64,000 bases of DNA from Rhodococcus yunnanensis NBRC 103083 (GTDB taxonomy: Bacteria > Actinomycetota > Actinomycetes > Mycobacteriales > Mycobacteriaceae): the NCBI RefSeq assembly GCF_001895005.1, contig NZ_BCXH01000010.1, positions 124,001-188,000 on the forward strand. The letters run 5' to 3'. This document shows, one piece after another, positions 29,759 to 36,401 of the stretch; the stretch's first letter is position 1, and every line of letters begins with the position of its first letter. Under the pieces are notes generated by a model, which did not search any database, was not told the origin of the DNA, and was given only the letters and a program-made list of their open reading frames with translations. A program made the position numbers and the translations under genes.

Positions 29759-29813
29759 CATCGAAACCGATCGACGACGACCGCAGTCAAGTACTCACCC
29801 GAGCTTCGTACCC

Positions 29814-30800
29814 TTGCGCCGCCTGACCAGGCACAACTCCGCTCTGTTGGTTGTGCAGACATATGCCGATTGCCGCCAATATGCTGTCCGAGTGGCCAAC
29901 CTCCCGCCCGTGCAGACCATCGAATCCTTCGTTCTCCGCGCGCGACGCATATGCGCACACTCCCTAATGCAGGGCGAGAATCGAGCGCTGTTGCACACTC
30001 GATACAAGGGCGACATGACCATCGAGATAACCAAGACCCACAAAACGGGAGCAGTTTCTTACGAGATGGTTCGGCGCTACCCCGATGAGGAAACGATGGA
30101 ATCGCTGGCTGCCCGCGTTCGACCGCTCATGCTCGGCAGTGAAACGATTGCCTTCAAGAAGGTCATCGACGCTTTGAGAACTATCATCAAGACAACGAAA
30201 CTCCCCGATGAGTTCGAACCGTTGACCACCTGGCTGGGCGAGTGGAACCAACTGGTGCTGCGCGGAACTGACAATGCGCAAGCTCTCGCGATTCAGACCG
30301 ACGAAGGCATGGTCACCGACCGGGACCTCATGTACTCATGGCTGTACGGAGACGTGGTGCATTCGAACGCACAAGAAGACGTCAAAGGCGCAACCTACGA
30401 ACAGCGATATTTCGGCGCAGTCGATGTGCTGGCGCGAATCGTCGACTTCGTTGAAAGCGCACTCTATCTCGTGCATAAGTTGTACGAAGAAGGTTTCGTG
30501 AAGATGGACGCCCGAGTCTTCGAGGAAGGGGTGACAGTTCGCGACACCACCAAGCGCCTGCCAGTCGTCGGGGCGTATGCCCGCGAAGTAACGGATGAGG
30601 GCCCGCCCGACTTCGAAAGTATCGATTTAACTCAGTGGGAGAACGGGTTTGAGTTAATGGAGGAAGTGTTACAGCACGATGTTTGTACGCGATGGAGTAT
30701 GCGTGCCGCTGGTTCTCAAATCGCACCGCCGGCCACTGCCCTTATGCGGCAGCTGTGGGACTCAATTGCGTCGCAAATGGAACCAGCCATTGGCCAGTAG
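29814..30800 (+). CDS. Unknown protein, 328 aa
   Basis: No family recognised. The frame has the compositional look of a real gene and no competitor. The start is uncertain: TTG 29814 is the earliest, and an internal ATG at 30016 (MTIEITKTHK) is a strong alternative with GGGCGAC upstream. Predicted all-soluble, rich in acidic and aromatic residues (YSWLYGDVVHSNAQEDVKGATYEQRYFGAVDVLARIVDFVESALYLVHKLYEEGF). The helical central part and VVHSN could suggest a ligand- or nucleic-acid-binding helical protein, but this is a guess. It is the last plus-strand gene before the minus-strand block. Confidence 0.6.
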   Translation: MRRLTRHNSALLVVQTYADCRQYAVRVANLPPVQTIESFVLRARRICAHSLMQGENRALLHTRYKGDMTIEITKTHKTGAVSYEMVRRYPDEETMESLAARVRPLMLGSETIAFKKVIDALRTIIKTTKLPDEFEPLTTWLGEWNQLVLRGTDNAQALAIQTDEGMVTDRDLMYSWLYGDVVHSNAQEDVKGATYEQRYFGAVDVLARIVDFVESALYLVHKLYEEGFVKMDARVFEEGVTVRDTTKRLPVVGAYAREVTDEGPPDFESIDLTQWENGFELMEEVLQHDVCTRWSMRAAGSQIAPPATALMRQLWDSIASQMEPAIGQ

Positions 30801-31014
30801 TCGACTTAGCAAGCGCGCGGTTGCCTGCGACGGCGTCAACGTGATCTCCTAGCCACATCGGCTTTCTGTTCACCGGGCGGCACGGTCGGCCTGATCGCAA
30901 GCCCCAACGTAGCTTGCTCTCCATGCCACAGACTCAGCCAAAGATGGTTGTAACGTCTTGAGCGTGTCGGTTGTCTTTTACAGCGCAGCGCAGCGCACCT
31001 GTCAAAGCGACAGG
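30801..31014. other. Convergent intergenic region with small hairpin
   Basis: It lies between convergent genes. The only structure is CCTGTC-AAAGC-GACAGG (30998-31014), directly against the stop of the minus-strand gene. It has no T-run on either side and is at most a weak terminator. Confidence 0.4.
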
Positions 31015-32082
31015 CTATTCGTCGTCGATCCAGTAGTCGAGAGTCGGCATCGGGCTAGTTCGGGCCGCTTGCAACCTGGCATGGCCAATCGCCTTTCCGA
31101 GGGGGGTCAAAACGGCCATTCCGAAAGCGGACCCCTCCAGGACCAAGAGTGATGCCATACAAGGCCCAGCCTTCAGCAACTGAACACTCGCTTCCTCATC
31201 TGTCATCCGGTGCAAGTCGACGAGCCGCTTCAATTCTGCTGCGACAGCCTGACTCCAAGGCGGGAACGCATCGTCGACACTCCAGTATTCGTAGCCCTTT
31301 CGCACCACGAATTTGTCGTCGAAGATAGGGTGTGGTGCGAGAAGGTACTCGGCGCTGAACTCGGTGAGCGGCGGCTTCATCTCATCAAGCATGAAACCAC
31401 GGGTGAACAGTCCCGGCCAGGATTTGGTGAACGACCCAGCAATTGGCAAGGGGATTGGGACGATCGTCACCAAGCCAAGGGAGCCGAGATGAAGTATCGC
31501 GGCGTCTCGGCGCGTCAGGTCGTTGATGAGTTCTGGCAGACCCTCGGACCAGTCTTGGAGCGCGCCTTCGATCGTCGAATACTGTCGAATGCCGGCGTAG
31601 CCCTGGATCGCGAAAAGGACTGCAAGAGTGGAGAGATGCGCTTTGGGTAGTCTGGGGACAATCGGTACCGCGTCACTGACCACGCAGGACAGGAACGACT
31701 TAGTTGCTGAGTCAGCCGCTGTCACCACAAGGTCGGTGAGCATCTGCGCTGTCGTGACGTCGCCGCCGGCTGCTTGCTGCTGTACAGCGTTCAGGAAGAT
31801 TGCATTTTTCTCGGGTATGCTGAGTTGGCTAAGCGGAACCTGTCGGTCGTGAAATGACTCGACAAGAAATCCAACCATTTTCTTTTGAGTCTCCTCGCGT
31901 TCTCGGATGACGTTGTTGTCGTACTCGTAAATCATGCTGAGGACAGTGGCTTTTATCGTCGCCGGGTCTGCCATCTGCGAGATGCTGACGTTTACGTCAC
32001 GGCCAGCTTGATTGAGCGTCGCGCCATCCTGACCGCGCATTGCAAGACTGGCGTCACGCTTTCGACTCAGCCAAAATCTCAC
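31015..32082 (-). CDS. Unknown 355-aa protein with N-terminal QAGRD motif
   Basis: GTG 32082 overlaps the stop of the upstream small membrane gene by four bases. After a basic N-terminus, residues 24-34 read NQAGRDVNVSI, a short strand-forming motif of the RHIM-like/amyloid-signalling type found at the N-termini of actinobacterial NLR-like receptors. Next comes a long soluble region: a helical segment (IYEYDNNVIREREETQKKMVGFLVESF), then alpha/beta sequence to residue 355. There is no NTPase motif. It may belong to the group annotated LPO_1073/Vpar_1526, which I cannot confirm. The motif matches the C-terminus of its operon partner, suggesting that the two proteins interact. Confidence 0.7.
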   Translation of the reverse strand: MRFWLSRKRDASLAMRGQDGATLNQAGRDVNVSISQMADPATIKATVLSMIYEYDNNVIREREETQKKMVGFLVESFHDRQVPLSQLSIPEKNAIFLNAVQQQAAGGDVTTAQMLTDLVVTAADSATKSFLSCVVSDAVPIVPRLPKAHLSTLAVLFAIQGYAGIRQYSTIEGALQDWSEGLPELINDLTRRDAAILHLGSLGLVTIVPIPLPIAGSFTKSWPGLFTRGFMLDEMKPPLTEFSAEYLLAPHPIFDDKFVVRKGYEYWSVDDAFPPWSQAVAAELKRLVDLHRMTDEEASVQLLKAGPCMASLLVLEGSAFGMAVLTPLGKAIGHARLQAARTSPMPTLDYWIDDE

Positions 32083-32369
32083 GATTCCTGCCTGTCTTCG
32101 CGCTCGATGGTGAGGTCTCGGCCTGCCTGATATCCCCGGGCTTTACCTGACAGTTCCTGTCGCTGTGAGAAGTGTTCGTTGGATTCTGGTTTCGACTTAG
32201 CGACTCCCCAAACCGTGAGAGCCAGGGCGACGATTGCCACTGCAATCGCGACGTAGGTTGACGTTGACCACAGTGGCACGTCGTCGCGTCGAACGATCAC
32301 GCCCCAGACTGCTGCATCGGCCGCAACGATTGCCAGTCCGATCGTTACGTAGTGTCCGCTTCGCGCCAT
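32079..32369 (-). CDS. Two-TM small membrane protein with C-terminal QAGRD motif
   Basis: The protein has 96 residues from ATG 32369; the longer frame to 32507 adds a non-conserved-looking basic stretch. Two membrane helices (about 7-26 and 38-56) form a hairpin. A polar linker follows, then YQAGRDLTIERE at residues 80-91. The partner gene, overlapping by GTGA, carries NQAGRDVNVSI at its N-terminus. In bacterial amyloid-signalling pairs a membrane or lytic effector bears the motif at one end and the neighbouring receptor bears it at the other, as here. A pore-forming role is inference. Confidence 0.65.
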   Translation of the reverse strand: MARSGHYVTIGLAIVAADAAVWGVIVRRDDVPLWSTSTYVAIAVAIVALALTVWGVAKSKPESNEHFSQRQELSGKARGYQAGRDLTIEREDRQES

Positions 32370-32508
32370 TCGACAATTATGGCCTTGTGGGCCGACAGGT
32401 TCAGCCAAAAGTGGCGACGACTTGCTACCCGGTACGACAAACTGGTGTTGACGTACCAGGCGGGTGCGCTTCCACATTGCGGTTTTCCTATAGTCTCGCC
32501 ACATCACC

Positions 32509-32530
32509 TTCTATGAAACACGCCATAGAA
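32509..32530. promoter_or_regulatory. Inverted repeat TTCTATG-N8-CATAGAA
   Basis: Seven-base arms with an 8-nt spacer lie between the lipoprotein stop and the two-TM gene. It could end the lipoprotein transcript or act as an operator for the QAGRD pair. There is no T-run. Confidence 0.45.
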
Positions 32531-32560
32531 CAGCGTGGTCCGGCTATCGGGGACCTGCCA

Positions 32561-33109
32561 CTAGTTCAGAGTTGCGCGGCAGAACTCTCGGGTGTTGCCA
32601 GCGCCGAGGCAGTTCTGCCAGTCGATCTGTCCCTGAACCCAGGGTGAAGGTGTCTGCACCACCCGGTAATTCGGGTTCGGGACGGTCGCACCGTTCGGGT
32701 GCACGCACACATCGGTCTCGCACGTCGGAGTGCTGGCTTCGACTTCGGACTGCAACGCCTGATCGTGGACGGACTGGCAGTATGCCGACCAACCCGTCTC
32801 TGATCCATCCGACCAACTCGTCGCGATCGGGCCGAGGCCTCCGCCGTGCTGGCATTCGACAATGTACGGCTCCTCGTACACCGGCGCCGGTTCCACGTAT
32901 GTCTCGACGGGTTCAACCGTAGTTGTCACCGGTGCCGGCGGCACCGCTGTCGTCGGCAGTATTGACGGCGGAACAGACGTGGTCACTGGCGTCGGCGCCG
33001 ACACCGACGCAGTGGGCGATGTATCCGCGGAAATGTCCTCGGCGCCTGCACATCCCGACAATACGAACAGCCCAGCGAACACAGCAATGGCGGCGATTGG
33101 CAACTTCAC
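32561..33109 (-). CDS. Lipoprotein with Thr/Pro-rich linker
   Basis: The protein has 182 residues. GTG 33109 is chosen because it starts the signal sequence KLPIAAIAVFAGLFVLSGC, whose LSGC lipobox puts the acylated Cys near residue 20. A long T/P/V-rich linker (TSPTASVSAPTPVTTSVPPS…) follows. A small C-terminal Cys-rich domain (VECQHGG, AYCQSVHDQAL, PTCETDVCVHPNG, WQNCLGAGNTREFCRATL) has an even number of Cys and is probably disulfide-bonded. The function is unknown; it would sit on the outer face of the membrane. It follows the Fic gene by 55 bp on the same strand. Confidence 0.8.
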   Translation of the reverse strand: MKLPIAAIAVFAGLFVLSGCAGAEDISADTSPTASVSAPTPVTTSVPPSILPTTAVPPAPVTTTVEPVETYVEPAPVYEEPYIVECQHGGGLGPIATSWSDGSETGWSAYCQSVHDQALQSEVEASTPTCETDVCVHPNGATVPNPNYRVVQTPSPWVQGQIDWQNCLGAGNTREFCRATLN

Positions 33110-33164
33110 GCCGTCTCTACCGTCCGGCGGGCGTCTACCGTTACAGTCCGTGAGCTTCGTTCGC

Positions 33165-34184
33165 TCACTCTCGCGAATACCGCTGTTGAAGATACGCATC
33201 GACTGATTTGCGACTCGAGCGCCATGCCCCGTCCGATCCCTGGTGCGCGTCAAGCCGTCCACGTCGCGCTGCCTGCCTCAGCGCGTTGTAGCTGATCACC
33301 GGCGTAGCCAAGGCCTGCAACGGAACAAGACGGGCGGGCCCAGCAAACGACGGCACCACGAACCTGTGCAGATTGTCGATCACCGATCGGGCCAGGAGTT
33401 CGGCCAACGGGCCGAACTCGCCCTTGTCGGCGTGGTCCAAGGCGTCGAGATACTTCACTCGGTCGCGCTTGAACACGATCGCAGGCGGGAAGCCGAGGCG
33501 AACGAGAATCAGGTTGAGCAGCAACCTCCCCGTTCTGCCGTTGCCATCGAGGAACGGGTGTATCCGCTCAAACTCGCAATGAATCGCAGCTAGTCGAACG
33601 GGAATGTCTCGCGGATCCAACCCACCCGAGGCCAACGACGACAACTGAGCTGCAAAGACGTTGACGTCATCGACCCACGTCGACAATCGCTCAGGCACCT
33701 CTACCCAGGGAGGAGGCCTCATTCCACCGTCGAACGCACGGATGTCGTGTCGCCGGAAACTGCCGGGGCCCTCATCCCGCGTGGCGTCGGGATGAGGAGC
33801 GACATCCCACACCCGCTGCATGACCTGTTGATGCACGGATCGAACCTCGGTGATGGTCACAAGTCCGTCGCCGGTGTAACCGTCCGGTGCAGTGGCCTGG
33901 GCATAGACCCACTGCGCGGCTTCGCCGTACCCGAGGACCTCCATGTAGTCCTTCAGATCCTTGGCTCCGACAGCCTTACGTCGATCGAGCAGAGCTTCGA
34001 CCTCCCGCAGGACAAGAGTGTTGCCTTCGATCGCGGTGGAGTTGTGAGCCTCGAGGTGCCAAATGTCGTCCCAGATGGCAGTCGATTCGGCGGGCAGCGG
34101 CATGCCGCCGAAGCGCTGCAGTTCACTCAGCGCCTCGGCAAACTGCTTGTAGATCGACTCGCGACTAGGCCTACCGCGAGGCAT
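33165..34184 (-). CDS. Fic family protein with C-terminal HTH
   Basis: The protein has 339 residues. [13 protein letters not shown] at 208-220 is the full Fic motif HPFxxGNGRxxR (catalytic His209). HNSTAIEGN at 47-55 matches the inhibitory-helix motif (S/T)xxxE(G/N), so autoinhibition within one chain is expected. The C-terminal about 60 residues ([24 protein letters not shown] … [13 protein letters not shown]) resemble a MerR/excisionase-like HTH. Fic enzymes usually AMPylate target proteins, and those with a DNA-binding tail often control their own expression. A 20-bp direct repeat in the promoter fits such autoregulation. No antitoxin gene is separate. Confidence 0.92.
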   Translation of the reverse strand: MPRGRPSRESIYKQFAEALSELQRFGGMPLPAESTAIWDDIWHLEAHNSTAIEGNTLVLREVEALLDRRKAVGAKDLKDYMEVLGYGEAAQWVYAQATAPDGYTGDGLVTITEVRSVHQQVMQRVWDVAPHPDATRDEGPGSFRRHDIRAFDGGMRPPPWVEVPERLSTWVDDVNVFAAQLSSLASGGLDPRDIPVRLAAIHCEFERIHPFLDGNGRTGRLLLNLILVRLGFPPAIVFKRDRVKYLDALDHADKGEFGPLAELLARSVIDNLHRFVVPSFAGPARLVPLQALATPVISYNALRQAARRGRLDAHQGSDGAWRSSRKSVDAYLQQRYSRE

Positions 34185-34223
34185 TGCGGCCCACCCGCGG
34201 AAGTTGTAGCACCTGCATGCCGA

Positions 34224-34289
34224 CTAAATGTACAGAACAACTTCGAAAGTTGATACGCCGGCGAGCTAGCTAAACGAACAGAACAACTT
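34224..34289 (-). promoter_or_regulatory. Direct repeats in the Fic promoter region
   Basis: Two 20-bp sequences at 34224-34243 and 34270-34289 (common core ACAGAACAACTT, 18 of 20 bases identical) lie 46 bp apart, just upstream of the Fic start. AACTT-CG-AAAGTT in the first copy is also locally symmetric. They are likely operator sites, perhaps for the Fic HTH tail. Confidence 0.6.
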
Positions 34290-34847
34290 TCAAAGCTTCG
34301 CTCGTCTACGTGCGATTCCGAGCTCGAATCCTGCGCGTCGGCTACGTAAGACGTCGAGCTGGCGATCGCGGACAGTGCCTGGTTCCGACGCTTCCAGGTC
34401 AGTGATCTTCCGTTCTACCCTGGTCAGTGCAAGTTGGAGATCGGAGATCTGCTTGGTGATCTTCACGATTGGATCCACAGCGACATTCCGCCGAGCCTTC
34501 GTCGCTGCACTCTTCGACAACCGCTCCCGCTTGATCCCGTTCACAGTCTTCTTCGCTCTCGCGGCCTCCGAACGATGTTTCTGCTCGACGCCAGAACCAC
34601 CCGCTGTCGATCTATCCAGCCCGCGCAGCCCGTTTGCGGACATGAACCTGGAGGCGCTCTCGATGATCAGTTCGAGCTTCCGACACCGTTTGCAACGACG
34701 CGCCGCCGATTTCGAAGTGCTCTTTCCACCACACCAGGTGCATGGACTCGATTTCAGCCGGGGATCCAGGAATCGGTCGCGAGAAGCCTTAGTGGCCCGT
34801 GGACCCGACGCTGACGGGTTCCCGGTATGTAGCTGCGCGCGCCCCAT
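34290..34847 (-). CDS. Unknown 185-aa protein with zinc knuckles and coiled coil
   Basis: CTWCGG and CKRC around residues 36-55 make a four-Cys zinc site (CxxC-x13-CxxC). The rest is very basic (RSEAARAKKTVNGIKRERLSKSAATKARR), followed by a heptad-like helix (ITKQISDLQLALTRVERKITDLEASE). A nucleic-acid-binding role is plausible, but no family is recognised. It starts 12 bp after the stop of the upstream gene, in a minus-strand operon-like row. Confidence 0.65.
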   Translation of the reverse strand: MGRAQLHTGNPSASGPRATKASRDRFLDPRLKSSPCTWCGGKSTSKSAARRCKRCRKLELIIESASRFMSANGLRGLDRSTAGGSGVEQKHRSEAARAKKTVNGIKRERLSKSAATKARRNVAVDPIVKITKQISDLQLALTRVERKITDLEASEPGTVRDRQLDVLRSRRAGFELGIARRRAKL

Positions 34848-34859
34848 CCTCTCGTCTCC

Positions 34860-35081
34860 CTATCTTCGATCGGTCGGAACCGGCCCGACAGGACTCATCT
34901 CGCGAAATCCATCCAAGTTCACAATGTGCGCAACATATGAGATCTCACCGGTCCGTTTATCCACCAACATCGCCGGATCACCGGGCGGAATTTCCCTGGG
35001 CTCACCGTCTACCATCCACTCCTTCATACCTTTGACCATGAGGAAAGACTCGTCGTCCTCGAAACCCCAGTCCGCAATCAT
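34860..35081 (-). CDS. Small protein resembling YrhB/Imm35
   Basis: The protein has 73 residues from ATG 35081; the longer frame to 35177 overlaps the neighbouring gene. The pattern EWMVDGEPREIPPGDPAMLVDKRTGEISYV resembles the YrhB/immunity-protein-35 core (W…G…P-x-LVDK-x-TGEI). The resemblance is short and could be coincidental. It sits 25 bp after the DUF4352 gene and 12 bp before the zinc-knuckle gene. Confidence 0.5.
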   Translation of the reverse strand: MIADWGFEDDESFLMVKGMKEWMVDGEPREIPPGDPAMLVDKRTGEISYVAHIVNLDGFREMSPVGPVPTDRR

Positions 35082-35106
35082 GAAAGTTCCACGAGGGATG
35101 ATCAGA

Positions 35107-35685
35107 TCATCGCAGCGCGACACGAGTCCCACCGGAGAACATGGAATCATGCAGGTCGATTTCGGCCGGAACAGCACCCACCGGCATGTCGAAGACGACC
35201 TTCATGCTGACACTGTTGCCAGGGTTGATCTCGTCCCAGATCGCGACGTCGGTATCGAGGCCGATCGCAGCTGAGGTATCCGCGCTGAATTTTCGCCCCT
35301 CGGCGTCGTACATCTCCTGAGCGTTTGGGCTGAGGCCCTTCGGCTCGTTCGAGGTATTGAGGACGGAGACGGTGACGACGGTGAACTGCCCCTGAGCCTT
35401 CTCGATCAGATACGGGTTGTCGCCGACCTCGTCGAGCCCGGAGACCACATCCGTCACAGTGAATTCGAACTTGCCGTCACGTACGGGCGCACCGAGGCCC
35501 GGCAGTGCCGCGGGGACATCGACAGGGGCTTCCTCGGTAACGACCGCACGCGCCGGCTCTTGGGTCCTCGGTTCGTGATCTGCGAGATTCGCAAGAACGC
35601 CGAACGCGATCAAAACTGCCGGAATGCCGATCCACGGCCACTTCTTCGACTTCTTTGATTCAGGCGCAACAGGCTTGGTGGTCAT
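35107..35685 (-). CDS. Membrane-anchored DUF4352 protein
   Basis: The protein has 192 residues: a basic, short cytoplasmic tail, one membrane anchor (WPWIGIPAVLIAFGVLANLA), a linker, and an extracytoplasmic DUF4352-like beta domain (VRDGKFEFTVTDV … GQFTVVTVSVLNTSNEP … WDEINPGNSVSMKVVFDMP). Such domains are common on actinobacterial surface proteins with no enzymatic role known. AGAGAGAACATG-type spacing gives a ribosome binding site. It lies 32 bp after the next membrane protein gene on the same strand. Confidence 0.82.
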   Translation of the reverse strand: MTTKPVAPESKKSKKWPWIGIPAVLIAFGVLANLADHEPRTQEPARAVVTEEAPVDVPAALPGLGAPVRDGKFEFTVTDVVSGLDEVGDNPYLIEKAQGQFTVVTVSVLNTSNEPKGLSPNAQEMYDAEGRKFSADTSAAIGLDTDVAIWDEINPGNSVSMKVVFDMPVGAVPAEIDLHDSMFSGGTRVALR

Positions 35686-35717
35686 GTTCTCTCTCTTTCA
35701 GAAGATTGGAATGGGTG

Positions 35718-36206
35718 TCAGCCGAGTGAAAAGACAAGGCCCGATTGGGCTTCGGACTCGGTGTAAGTGAGCTCGCCGCGATGACTGACTTCCACTTTGT
35801 AGAAGGCCTTTCCACGTGGGACGCCCGACACGGTGAAGTCCAACCAGCAGCCGTTCGAGCCGCCGTAACTCGTCGCGATAACACCTTTGGCCAACAACGT
35901 GCCGGTTTCGTCGGCCACCGTCACAGCAGTACCTGGGCCGATGTCCTTGTATCCGCCCTTGCCGGCGCACTCGAACCCGTCAGGCAATCCGTAGGTCGTG
36001 ATGCTGTCCTCGAGCGTGATCGCGCCCAGGACCTCGAACGTCTCGGGTTCGCGGTTCGCCGTGAACGCCATGACGGCGACAACGACGACTGAGGCAATGA
36101 CCGCCAGCGCCACCGCGCCCACGGCGACGACGATCGTCCGACACGAGGTCGAGGTCGGTCCGGCAGGTGAATCAGGTTGTACTGCTGAGGCGTTCGGTTC
36201 GGTCAT
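35718..36206 (-). CDS. Single-pass membrane protein, unknown
   Basis: The protein has 162 residues from ATG 36206, preceded by AAGGAGAAGCGG; the longer frame to 36296 would run through the operator. A Ser/Pro-rich N-terminal tail, one strong membrane helix (IVVAVGAVALAVIASVVVVAVMAF), and an extracytoplasmic domain with two Cys (FECAGKGGYKDIG, NGCWLDFTVSGVP) and beta-rich pattern. It is divergent from hsdR across the TTGATAAC palindrome, so the minus-strand block may share that control. Confidence 0.75.
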   Translation of the reverse strand: MTEPNASAVQPDSPAGPTSTSCRTIVVAVGAVALAVIASVVVVAVMAFTANREPETFEVLGAITLEDSITTYGLPDGFECAGKGGYKDIGPGTAVTVADETGTLLAKGVIATSYGGSNGCWLDFTVSGVPRGKAFYKVEVSHRGELTYTESEAQSGLVFSLG

Positions 36207-36276
36207 CCGCTTCTCCTTGCTCTGCAATGGCTGAAAGCTATGCTGCAACCAAGACTCCGCAAGACACATCTGCATC

Positions 36277-36296
36277 TTGATAACCTCTGTTATCAA
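36277..36296. promoter_or_regulatory. Palindromic operator TTGATAAC-N4-GTTATCAA, copy 2
   Basis: Perfect 8-bp arms (TTGATAAC-CTCT-GTTATCAA) sit in the divergent region between the membrane-protein gene and hsdR. The arms match copy 1 at 21774; the 4-nt spacer differs, as expected for a protein-binding site. A second palindrome, ATGTTG-GA-CAACAT, lies at 36378 near the hsdR start. Confidence 0.75.
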
Positions 36297-36401
36297 CGCA
36301 ACAGACCTGAGTCATGCCGAGGCCCTATAACCTTCGGCTGACGAAGAAGTTTCAGCACCGACCGACCGTTACCGTTTATGTTGGACAACATGGGAGCAGC
36401 G

